Notes under the pieces: model-generated
What the model was told of the DNA's origin: nothing
The model's input: the letters and a program-made list of their open reading frames with translations, nothing else
Database searches by the model: none
Position numbers and translations under genes: made by a program
DNA from: an uncultured Bacteroidales bacterium
Lineage (GTDB): Bacteria; Bacteroidota; Bacteroidia; Bacteroidales; Bacteroidaceae
DNA: 64,000 bases
Direction: 5' to 3'
Assembly: GCA_902788315.1 (NCBI GenBank)
Contig: CADAJS010000023.1
Span: 1 to 64,000 of the forward strand
Shown: positions 45,176 to 53,663 of the stretch, piece after piece
How positions within the stretch are numbered: the stretch's first letter is position 1
How the letters are laid out: each line of letters opens with the position of its first letter

Positions 45176-47038
45176 ATGGACAAGAATACAATTACCGGAT
45201 TCGTACTGATTACCCTTGTAGTAATAGCCTTCAGCTGGTTCAGCCGTCCCAGCGAGGCCGAGCTGAGACAGCGACAGGAACAGGACAGCATTGCAGCAGC
45301 CATGCAGCAGCAACAGGAGGAGAGAATCAAGCAGGAACTGGCCGAGGCCGCCACGGCGCAGGCACTCCCGGCCGACAGCGCCTCGCTCTTCTTCGCAAAG
45401 CGAGAGGGACAGGAGCAGGAAATAGTGCTCGAAAACAATGTAGTGAAAGTCACGCTCAGCACCCTGGGCGGCACCGTGGAGCAGGCTGAACTGAAAGGTT
45501 TCGACAGCCGCTACGGCGGAAACGTGACCCTGCTCTCGCGAAAGGAGACTCAGATGAGCTTTGCCTTCGAAGGCAAGCAGGAGAACATCATCACCTCCGA
45601 CTATTATTTCCGTCCCGAAGCAGTGACGGACACCAGCGTCACCATGATGCTCGACCAGCCGGGAAAGGTACTGGCCATCAGCTATCAGCTGCGCCCCGAC
45701 TCGTACATGCTGGACATCAACATCAGCACACAAGGCCTGAGCGGGTTCTTCTCGCCCAGCACCAAGACGATGACTGTAAACTGGACCGACCGCATCATGC
45801 AGCAGGAGAAAGGCTACGACTTCGAGAACCGATACAGCACCCTCACCTATAAGCGGACAGACAAGGGCACCAAACACCTGAAGGAGACACGCAATGACGA
45901 GAAGACGGTGGACGAGCCGCTCGACTGGATTGCCTTCAAGAACCAGTTCTTCAGTGCCGTGATGATTGCGCCGGACAACTTTACCGATGCCCACCTGACC
46001 AGCATTCAGGAGACAGAGAAGAAAGCCGGATTCCTGAAGACCTACGGGGCCGAGGCGAAGACGGCCTTTGATCCCACCGGCAGTCAGCCCACGCGCATGC
46101 AGTTCTACCTCGGGCCGAACGACTTTCACAAGCTGAAGGCACACAACGACCTGACCCTTGCCCCGAAGGACCTCGAACTGGAGAAGCTCGTCGATCTGGG
46201 CTGGCCGCTGTTCCGATGGATCAACCGTTGGTTCATCATCTATCTCTTCGACTGGCTCACAGCCTTTGGCCTGCCCATGGGCATCGTGCTGGCCCTGCTC
46301 ACCATCATCGTGAAGACACTGGTCTATCCCACCACGAAGAAGAGTTTCATGAGCAGCGCCAAGATGCGCGTACTGAAGCCGCAGATCGATGCGCTCAACC
46401 AGAAGTATCCCAAGCAGGAAGACGCCATGAAGAAGCAGCAGGAGATGATGCAGATATACTCTCAGTACGGCGTGAGCCCCATGGGAGGCTGTCTGCCCAT
46501 GCTCATCCAGACACCGATCTGGATCGCCCTCTTCAACTTCGTACCCAACGCCATCGAGTTGCGAGGGCAGAGTTTCCTCTGGGCCGACGACCTCAGCGCA
46601 TACGACGACATCATCCGGTGGGGCAAGGACCTGTGGCTCATCGGTGACCACCTGAGCATCTTCTGCGTGCTGTTCTGCCTGACAAACATCATCAACACAT
46701 GGATCAGCATGCGCCAGCAGCAGAACCAGCTCACGGGCGAACAGGCTCAGCAGATGAAGATGATGCAGTACATGATGTACTTCATGCCACTGATGTTCTT
46801 CTTCATGTTCAACAACTACAGCTCCGGCCTGTGCTACTATTACTTCCTCTCCGGCCTGCTGAACATCCTGATGATGTGGTATCTGCGCCGCTCGACAGAC
46901 GATGCCAAGCTCCTGGCCAAGCTGGAGGCTTATCGCGAGCAGCACAAGAACGACCCGAAGAAGACCTCGGGAATGGCTGCGCGCCTCGAAGCATTACAGA
47001 AGATGGCGGAGGAACAGCAGAGGAACAACCGCAGATAA
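45176..47038 (+). CDS. yidC: Membrane protein insertase YidC
   Basis: A 620-aa inner-membrane insertase (Oxa1 family). An N-terminal membrane helix (about 3-20, NTITGFVLITLVVIAFSWF) precedes the large periplasmic domain (about 50-340), then the five-helix insertase core (about 360-585) with GLPMGIVLALLTIIVKTLVYP and the conserved NYSSGLCYYYF helix. The tail is basic, as usual. It is followed by a DUF1846 gene after 53 bp. Confidence 0.96.
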   Translation: MDKNTITGFVLITLVVIAFSWFSRPSEAELRQRQEQDSIAAAMQQQQEERIKQELAEAATAQALPADSASLFFAKREGQEQEIVLENNVVKVTLSTLGGTVEQAELKGFDSRYGGNVTLLSRKETQMSFAFEGKQENIITSDYYFRPEAVTDTSVTMMLDQPGKVLAISYQLRPDSYMLDINISTQGLSGFFSPSTKTMTVNWTDRIMQQEKGYDFENRYSTLTYKRTDKGTKHLKETRNDEKTVDEPLDWIAFKNQFFSAVMIAPDNFTDAHLTSIQETEKKAGFLKTYGAEAKTAFDPTGSQPTRMQFYLGPNDFHKLKAHNDLTLAPKDLELEKLVDLGWPLFRWINRWFIIYLFDWLTAFGLPMGIVLALLTIIVKTLVYPTTKKSFMSSAKMRVLKPQIDALNQKYPKQEDAMKKQQEMMQIYSQYGVSPMGGCLPMLIQTPIWIALFNFVPNAIELRGQSFLWADDLSAYDDIIRWGKDLWLIGDHLSIFCVLFCLTNIINTWISMRQQQNQLTGEQAQQMKMMQYMMYFMPLMFFFMFNNYSSGLCYYYFLSGLLNILMMWYLRRSTDDAKLLAKLEAYREQHKNDPKKTSGMAARLEALQKMAEEQQRNNRR

Positions 47039-47091
47039 AGACCTCTTCTGAGAGATGACAAAAAGTAAATGGCGAATAACGGAATAGCTAC

Positions 47092-48555
47092 ATGAAGATA
47101 GGATTCGACAACGAGAAATACCTCCGCATACAATCAGAGCAGATACGTAAACGCATCGCCCAGTTCGACGGCAAGCTATACCTCGAATTAGGCGGCAAGC
47201 TCTTTGACGACCATCATGCCTCGCGCGTACTCCCGGGGTTCAAGCCTGACAGCAAGCTGCGCATGTTTGCCCAGCTGCGCGACAGCATCGAGATAGTCAT
47301 CGTCATCAGTGCCGAAGACATCGAGAAGAATAAGGTGCGCGCCGACCTGGGCATCACCTACGACGAAGACGTGCTCCGCCTGCGCGACGAGTTCATGAAA
47401 CGAGACTTCATGGTGGGCTCGGTAGTCATTACCCATTACAACGGCCAGCGGGCTGCCGACCAGTTCCGCCATCGACTGGAACGCATGGGCATCAAATCTT
47501 ACATCCACTACCTCATCGACGGATACCCTCACAATGTCGAACTGATTGCCAGCGACGAAGGCTTCGGAAAGAACGACTATGTGGAGACGTCGCGCGAGCT
47601 GGTCATCGTCACGGCACCCGGCCCGGGCAGCGGCAAGATGGCCGTATGCCTGTCCCAGTTGTACAACGAGAACGTACGCGGCATCCGGGCCGGATATGCC
47701 AAGTTCGAGACATTCCCCGTATGGAACCTGCCGCTGAAGCATCCCGTGAACATCGCCTACGAAGCAGCCACTGCCGACCTGGACGATGTCAACATGATCG
47801 ACCCCTTCCATCTGGAGGCCTACGACAAGATAGCCATTAACTACAACCGCGACATCGAAATATTCCCCGTGCTAAATGCACTCTTCGAGGGTATATATGG
47901 CGAGAATCCGTACAAGTCACCCACCGACATGGGCGTGAACATGGTGGGATTCTGCATCTCTGACGACGAGGTATGCTGTCAGGCCAGCCGCGACGAGATT
48001 ATCCGCCGCTATTATACAGCGACCAACAAGATGGCAGACGGTGCCGACAACGAACGCGAGGTGAACAAGATCCTGATGCTCTTCAATCAGGCCAAGATTA
48101 CGACCGCCTACCGACGCGTCACCGTGGCCGCGTCCACAAAGCAGGAACTCTCTGGCCATACAGCCGCCGCCATCGAACTCGAGGACGGAACCATCATCAC
48201 AGGCAAATCCTCGCCGCTCCTCGGCTGCAGTGCCGCGGTACTGCTTAACGCCACAAAGCACATGGCTGGCATCAGCCACGAGGCAAAGCTCATCCCGCAG
48301 AGCCTCATCGAACCCGTACAGAAGACCAAGATTGAATATCTGGGAGGCAAGAACCCACGCCTGCACACCGATGAGGTACTGGTGGCACTGAGCATGCTGT
48401 CGAAGGACGACGAGCAGTGTCGCCGCGCACTGGAACAACTGCCTCGCCTGCGAGGATGCCAAGTGCACAGCACCGTGATGCTGAGCGAGGTGGACCGCAA
48501 AATATTCAACAAGCTGGGCTGCGGCCTCACATGCGACCCCGTAAAGAAGAAATGA
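47092..48555 (+). CDS. DUF1846 family protein
   Basis: A 487-aa cytoplasmic protein matching DUF1846 along its length: FDNEKYLRIQSEQIRKRI at the start, then YLELGGKLFDDHHASRVLPGF, and a P-loop-like APGPGSGKMAV near residue 175. A nucleotide-binding role has been suggested for the family, but no function is established. It starts 53 bp after yidC and 55 bp before the S9 peptidase gene. Confidence 0.88.
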   Translation: MKIGFDNEKYLRIQSEQIRKRIAQFDGKLYLELGGKLFDDHHASRVLPGFKPDSKLRMFAQLRDSIEIVIVISAEDIEKNKVRADLGITYDEDVLRLRDEFMKRDFMVGSVVITHYNGQRAADQFRHRLERMGIKSYIHYLIDGYPHNVELIASDEGFGKNDYVETSRELVIVTAPGPGSGKMAVCLSQLYNENVRGIRAGYAKFETFPVWNLPLKHPVNIAYEAATADLDDVNMIDPFHLEAYDKIAINYNRDIEIFPVLNALFEGIYGENPYKSPTDMGVNMVGFCISDDEVCCQASRDEIIRRYYTATNKMADGADNEREVNKILMLFNQAKITTAYRRVTVAASTKQELSGHTAAAIELEDGTIITGKSSPLLGCSAAVLLNATKHMAGISHEAKLIPQSLIEPVQKTKIEYLGGKNPRLHTDEVLVALSMLSKDDEQCRRALEQLPRLRGCQVHSTVMLSEVDRKIFNKLGCGLTCDPVKKK

Positions 48556-48610
48556 GAGGAAGGGCCATATACGCAAAGAACGACAACCGAAAACGATAAA
48601 AAACCTAGTT

Positions 48611-50887
48611 ATGCGCCACAAAGTACTCACACTCATGTCCGCCGTCATATTGCTGGCAGCATGCAACAGCACTAACGACAAGACCCAAATGGAAATCGGA
48701 AAGCACACGGACTTCAAGCTCGAGGGCAACAGCACTAACGACAAGACCCAAATGGAAATCGGAAAGCACACGGACTTCAAGCTCGAGGGCAGCCACATGA
48801 CACCCGAGGCACTCTGGGCAATGGGCCGAATCGGCAGCTATGCCGCTTCGCCCGACGGCACCAAGGCCGCCTACCAAGTAACCTACTACAGTGTGGAGCA
48901 GAACAAGAGCCACACTGTGCTGTATATAATGAATGCCGACGGCAGCGAACAGACGCTCCTGACCACTTCGGACAAGAGCGAAAGCGACCCCACTTGGATT
49001 GATGCACAGCACATTGCATTCCTCACCGAAGGCGAGATTTGGAGTATGAATGTGCAGGGCAAGGAGCGCAAACAGCTCACGAAGACAGACGGCACCGTAG
49101 AGGGTTTCCTCCTGTCGCCCGACGCCTCGAAAGCTATCATAGTGAAGAGCGTTCCCTTCCATGACATCATCAAGGAGCGGCCCGCCGACCTACCCAAAAG
49201 CACCGGCCGCGTCATCACCGACCTGATGTACCGCCACTGGGACCACTACGTAGAGACAATTCCCCACCCCTTCGTGCTCAATCTGGAGACTGGCGAGGAA
49301 TTCGACATCCTCGAAGGCCAGCCCTACGAATGCCCCATGGAACCTTTCGGCGGAGTAGAGCAACTGGCTTGGAGCCCCGACTCGAAGCACATTGCCTTCA
49401 CCTGCCGCACCAAGATCGGCCTAGCATATAGCATAAGCACTGACAGCGACATTTTCCTCTACAATGTGGAAAGTGGCAATCTCTACGGCGGCACTAAGAA
49501 TCTGTGCAAAAAAGGTGCTGAATTTGATGTTGTGCCCGACGGATGCCTCCCATACGAGTGTGACAACCTGCTCGACCCAACCAAGACGCTCAAGAATCAA
49601 TTTGTAAATACCACCGACGAGTGGGGGGATTACAACGTTGGGTACGACCAGAATCCTAAGTTCTCACCCGACGGCCGCTACGTGGCATGGCTCAGCATGG
49701 CGCGCGACGGCTATGAGAGCGACCGTCAGCGACTCTGCATCTACGACCTCAAGGCCGACACAAAGACTTACGTCACAGAGTCGTTCGACTCAAACGTGGA
49801 CGACTTCTGCTGGGCTGCCGACTCGCATACCTTATATTATATAGGTGTATGGCATGGCACGGTCAACCTCTACCGCACGAACCTCGAGGGCGAGGTGGCA
49901 CAGCTGACGGCCGAGCAAGCCGATTTCGGCTCGCTGCAGCTGATGAACGACGGACAGCACCTGCTCATGGAGAAGCACGACCACATGCATCCGGCCGACC
50001 TCTATGCAGTGACGCCCGGCGAGACGCCCGAAGCGACATCCATCAATCAGCTTACCTATGAAAATCAGCACATCCTCGACCAGCTGACCGAGGGCAGCAG
50101 TGAGCCACGTTGGGTGACAAGCACCAGCGGCGAGCAGATGCTCTACTGGGTGATCAAGCCCCCACACTTCGACCCATCGAAGAAATATCCCACCCTGCTC
50201 TTCTGCGAGGGCGGCCCGCAGAGCCCCGTCTCGCAATTCTGGTCATACCGATGGAACTTCCGCATCATGGCTGAGCAGGGCTACGTCGTCATTGCCCCCA
50301 ACCGCCACGGCCTGCCGGGCTTCGGCAGCGAGTGGTGCGAGGAAATCTCGGGCGACTGGACCGGCCTGTGCATGCAGGACTATCTGACGGCCATCGACGA
50401 TGCCTGCGACCAGTTGCCCTACGTGGACCGCGATCGTCTGGGTGCCGTAGGCGCATCGTTCGGAGGCTTCAGCGTTTACTATCTGGCAGGCCACCACGAG
50501 AAGCGCTTCAAGTGCTTCATTGCCCACGACGGCGCCTTCAACCTCGAAGCCATGTACACCGAGACGGAGGAGAACTGGTTCTCCAACTGGGAGTACGACG
50601 ATGCCTACTGGAACAAGGACCGCACAGCCAATGCAGACAAGACCTACCGCAACTCGCCCCATCTCTTCGTGGACAAGTGGGACACGCCCATCCTGTGCAT
50701 CCACGGCGAGAAAGACTATCGTATCAATGCCACTCAGGGCATGAGTGCCTTCAACGCCGCCCGCATGCGGGGCATTGAGGCTGAGCTGTTGCTCTATCCC
50801 GACGAGAACCACTGGGTGCTGAAGCCCCAGAACGGCATCCTCTGGCAGCGCACCTTCTTCCAGTGGCTCGACCGCTGGCTGAAATAA
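48611..50887 (+). CDS. S9 family (prolyl-oligopeptidase-type) lipoprotein peptidase
   Basis: A 758-aa predicted lipoprotein (lipobox LLAAC, Cys18). A WD40-like beta-propeller (about 80-470) precedes an alpha/beta-hydrolase domain with catalytic Ser in GASFGGF (about 616-622), Asp in HGEKDYR (about 698) and His in ENHWVLKP (about 735). It should cleave short peptides in the periplasm or on the cell surface. Residues 19-39 and 40-60 are identical copies (see the repeat entry), extending the linker after the lipid anchor. Domain order and length agree with acylaminoacyl/dipeptidyl peptidases. Confidence 0.92.
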   Translation: MRHKVLTLMSAVILLAACNSTNDKTQMEIGKHTDFKLEGNSTNDKTQMEIGKHTDFKLEGSHMTPEALWAMGRIGSYAASPDGTKAAYQVTYYSVEQNKSHTVLYIMNADGSEQTLLTTSDKSESDPTWIDAQHIAFLTEGEIWSMNVQGKERKQLTKTDGTVEGFLLSPDASKAIIVKSVPFHDIIKERPADLPKSTGRVITDLMYRHWDHYVETIPHPFVLNLETGEEFDILEGQPYECPMEPFGGVEQLAWSPDSKHIAFTCRTKIGLAYSISTDSDIFLYNVESGNLYGGTKNLCKKGAEFDVVPDGCLPYECDNLLDPTKTLKNQFVNTTDEWGDYNVGYDQNPKFSPDGRYVAWLSMARDGYESDRQRLCIYDLKADTKTYVTESFDSNVDDFCWAADSHTLYYIGVWHGTVNLYRTNLEGEVAQLTAEQADFGSLQLMNDGQHLLMEKHDHMHPADLYAVTPGETPEATSINQLTYENQHILDQLTEGSSEPRWVTSTSGEQMLYWVIKPPHFDPSKKYPTLLFCEGGPQSPVSQFWSYRWNFRIMAEQGYVVIAPNRHGLPGFGSEWCEEISGDWTGLCMQDYLTAIDDACDQLPYVDRDRLGAVGASFGGFSVYYLAGHHEKRFKCFIAHDGAFNLEAMYTETEENWFSNWEYDDAYWNKDRTANADKTYRNSPHLFVDKWDTPILCIHGEKDYRINATQGMSAFNAARMRGIEAELLLYPDENHWVLKPQNGILWQRTFFQWLDRWLK
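48665..48790. repeat. Perfect 63-bp in-frame tandem duplication
   Basis: The 63-bp block 48665-48727 recurs unchanged at 48728-48790, coding two identical 21-residue segments (from NSTNDKTQMEIGKH to FKLEG) right after the lipobox. Absence of any silent change implies a recent event. It lengthens the surface linker. Confidence 0.95.
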
Positions 50888-50901
50888 AGAACACCGGACT
50901 T

Positions 50902-50940
50902 CGGAGCCGTCGGAATAATCAGATTATTCTGGCTGCTCCG
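50902..50940. terminator. Stem-loop after the S9 peptidase gene
   Basis: CGGAGC (50902-50907) and GCTCCG (50935-50940) bracket GAATAAT/ATTATTC, giving an imperfect stem just past the stop at 50887. No T-run follows, so it may only pause or protect the transcript end. Confidence 0.45.
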
Positions 50941-50989
50941 ATTACTGTTACCTCCCCTATTACATCGACGAACAATTAACACAAAGAAT

Positions 50990-52603
50990 ATGTCAAAACC
51001 CACCACCCTTCGCGACAGCGCGGCGATGCGCTGGACCGCATTGCTGCTCCTGGCACTGGCCATGTTCTGCAGCTACATCTTCATGGACATCCTCTCCCCC
51101 ATCAAGGACCTGATGCAGGAGACACGCGGATGGGACTCCACCGCGTTTGGTACGATGCAGGGCAGCGAGGTCTTCCTCAATGTCTTTGCCTTCTTCCTCA
51201 TCTTTGCCGGAATCATCCTGGACAAGATGGGCGTGCGCTTCACCGCCGTGCTCTCGGCTGTGGTAATGCTCGTCGGTGCAATCATCAAGTGGTATGCCGT
51301 GAGCGAAGCCTTCACGAGCAGCCCACTTGCTACCTGGTTCACCGAGCATCTGAACTACATCCCCGTCTTTGACGAACTGGGTGTCTCGCCGTTCTATGAG
51401 GGCATGCCCGCCTCGGCCAAGTTTGCAGCCTGTGGCTTCATGATATTCGGCTGCGGCTGCGAGATGGCAGGTATCACCGTGAGCCGCGGTATCGTGAAGT
51501 GGTTCAAGGGCCGCGAGATGGCGCTGGCCATGGGCTCGGAGATGGCACTGGCGCGTCTGGGCGTAGCCACCTGCATGATATTCTCGCCCTTCTTTGCCCG
51601 TCTGGGCGGACAGGTCAGTGTGAGCCGTTCGGTAGCCTTCGGTGTGGTGCTGATGTGCATTGCCCTCATCATGACCATCGTCTATTTCTTCATGGACAAG
51701 AAGCTGGACGCACAGACTGGCGAGGCTGAGGAGAAAGACGATCCCTTCAAGATCAGCGACCTGGGCAAGATACTTACCGACTCGGGCTTCTGGATTGTAG
51801 CCCTGCTCTGCGTACTCTACTACTCGGCCATCTTCCCGTTCCAGAAGTATGCCGTGAACATGCTGCAATGCAACCTCACGCTCACCGCTCCGGCCGAGGA
51901 TTCCTTCTGGGCCAGTTCCACGGTGACCATCGTGCAGTACATCATCATGCTCCTCGTGGCAGCCACCGGCTTTGCCAGCAACTTCCAGAAACAGTCGGGC
52001 CGTCGCTACAGCCTGCTCTGCCTATCGATTATCGCCCTCGTGGCCTACTGCTACATGGGCTACATGCGCCAGTCGGCCGAGAGCATCTTTGCCGTGTTCC
52101 CCCTGCTGGCCGTGCTCATCACGCCCATCCTGGGCAGCTATCTCGACCATCACGGCAAGGCCGCTTCGATGCTGGTGCTGGGTAGCGTGCTGCTCATCGC
52201 CTGCCACCTGACGTTTGCCTTCGTGCTGCCGATGTTCAAGGGCAATGCCGTGGGCGGTATCATCATTGCCTACACCACGATCCTGGTGCTCGGAGCCTCG
52301 TTCTCGCTGGTGCCCGCCTCGCTGTGGCCCAGTGTGCCCAAGCTGGTGGACGCCAAGGTCATCGGTTCTGCCTATGCACTCATCTTCTGGATTCAGAACA
52401 TCGGTCTGTGGCTCTTCCCGCTGCTCATCGGCAAGGTGCTGGACAAGACGAATCCCGGCGTCACCGACCCCACACAGTTCAACTATACCGCACCTCTGGT
52501 AATGCTTGCCTCACTGGGCGTGGCCGCTCTCGTGCTTGGCTTCGTGCTGAAGGTGGTGGACCGCAAGAAGGGCCTCGGCCTGGAGGAACCAAACATCAAG
52601 TAG
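50990..52603 (+). CDS. Major facilitator superfamily transporter
   Basis: A 537-aa inner-membrane protein with about 12 hydrophobic helices: starting near LLLLALAMFCSYIFMDILSP and including the VFLNVFAFFLIFAGIILDKMG pair (helix 2 and the loop 2-3 motif DKMGVR) and helix pairs to about 520. The substrate is unknown. Two features hint at a solute symporter, but neither decides. Its upstream gap holds only the stem-loop above, and it is 55 bp before the metallopeptidase gene. Confidence 0.88.
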   Translation: MSKPTTLRDSAAMRWTALLLLALAMFCSYIFMDILSPIKDLMQETRGWDSTAFGTMQGSEVFLNVFAFFLIFAGIILDKMGVRFTAVLSAVVMLVGAIIKWYAVSEAFTSSPLATWFTEHLNYIPVFDELGVSPFYEGMPASAKFAACGFMIFGCGCEMAGITVSRGIVKWFKGREMALAMGSEMALARLGVATCMIFSPFFARLGGQVSVSRSVAFGVVLMCIALIMTIVYFFMDKKLDAQTGEAEEKDDPFKISDLGKILTDSGFWIVALLCVLYYSAIFPFQKYAVNMLQCNLTLTAPAEDSFWASSTVTIVQYIIMLLVAATGFASNFQKQSGRRYSLLCLSIIALVAYCYMGYMRQSAESIFAVFPLLAVLITPILGSYLDHHGKAASMLVLGSVLLIACHLTFAFVLPMFKGNAVGGIIIAYTTILVLGASFSLVPASLWPSVPKLVDAKVIGSAYALIFWIQNIGLWLFPLLIGKVLDKTNPGVTDPTQFNYTAPLVMLASLGVAALVLGFVLKVVDRKKGLGLEEPNIK

Positions 52604-52658
52604 AGACCTCCAGAGATTAAACAGATCATTAAATCGCAAACAAGCAAATCATCATATT

Positions 52659-53534
52659 ATGAACCTTAAAGGAAGAAGAGAAAGCTCGAACGTGGAAGAT
52701 CGCCGCGGAATGAGCACAGGAGCCAAAGCCGGAGTAGGCGGACTGGCCGGTATTATTCTTATAGCCGTGATGACCTTCATGCAGGGAGGTGGCATCGGCG
52801 ACGTAGTGACCAACGTAATCCAGCAGGGCGGCCTCGGCTCCGTACAGGAAGAACAGGTAGAGGGACAGCGCGAATTCACCGAGGAGGAGCAGGAACTGGC
52901 CACCTTCTCGCGCCAGGTACTGGCATCCACCGAGGACGTCTGGACCAAGGTCTTCCAGCAGATGGGCAAGACGTATTATCCCCCCACGCTGGTGCTCTTC
53001 ACGGGCAGCGTCAACAGTGCCTGCGGACAGGCCAGCGCATCGGTGGGCCCGTTCTATTGCTCGGGCGACCAGAAACTGTACATCGACCTCTCGTTCTTCT
53101 CCGAGATGAAGTCGCAGCTGGGAGCCGACGGTGACTTCTCCTATGCCTACGTCATCGCCCACGAGGTGGGTCACCACGTGGAGAACCTCCTGGGCACACT
53201 CAACGAGGCACACAAGCAGATGAGCCAGGTGGACAAGGTGGAGGCCAACAAGATCAGCGTACGCCTGGAGCTGCTGGCCGACTACTATGCCGGCGTATGG
53301 GGCCACTATGAGAATGCCGCCTACGGCTCGCTCGAGGCAGGCGATATCGAGGAGGCCATCGACTGTGCACAGAAGATTGGCGACAACTACCTGCAGAAGA
53401 AGGCACGCGGATACGTGCAGCCCGAATCGTTCACCCACGGCACCAGCGCCCAGCGCATGAAGTGGCTGAAGCGCGGACTGGAAACCGGCGACATGCGCAC
53501 GACGACGTTCGGCATCAGCGAATCGGCACTGTAA
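52659..53534 (+). CDS. Neutral zinc metallopeptidase (YpfJ/KPN_02809 family)
   Basis: A 291-aa membrane-anchored metalloprotease. One membrane helix lies at about 26-47 (GVGGLAGIILIAVMTFMQGG); the catalytic site is HEVGHHVE (about 168-175, HExxH) with conserved E beyond it (ELLADYYAG). It belongs to the neutral zinc metallopeptidase (PF04228) group, of unknown substrate. It starts MNLKGRRESSNVEDRRG, as in other family members, so the start is secure. Confidence 0.92.
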   Translation: MNLKGRRESSNVEDRRGMSTGAKAGVGGLAGIILIAVMTFMQGGGIGDVVTNVIQQGGLGSVQEEQVEGQREFTEEEQELATFSRQVLASTEDVWTKVFQQMGKTYYPPTLVLFTGSVNSACGQASASVGPFYCSGDQKLYIDLSFFSEMKSQLGADGDFSYAYVIAHEVGHHVENLLGTLNEAHKQMSQVDKVEANKISVRLELLADYYAGVWGHYENAAYGSLEAGDIEEAIDCAQKIGDNYLQKKARGYVQPESFTHGTSAQRMKWLKRGLETGDMRTTTFGISESAL

Positions 53535-53544
53535 TCCGAGTAGG

Positions 53545-53619
53545 TAGAGTAGTTAAAGTAGTTAGAGCCATTAGTTTCCGCATAGGATGACATGTGGCTT
53601 AACTACTTTAACTGCTCTA
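53545..53619. terminator. Inverted repeat between the metallopeptidase and alpha-galactosidase genes
   Basis: A 20-bp arm at 53545-53564 (core GTTAAAGTAGTTA) is complementary, with one mismatch, to 53600-53619 (TAACTACTTTAACT core). It sits right after the metallopeptidase stop and may be a terminator. The arm also contains short direct repeats of GTAGTTA, and resembles other intergenic repeat blocks in this window. Confidence 0.55.
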
Positions 53620-53663
53620 ACCCCTTAAATATACTTACAACCTCCAAGCTAAACAGACAGACT

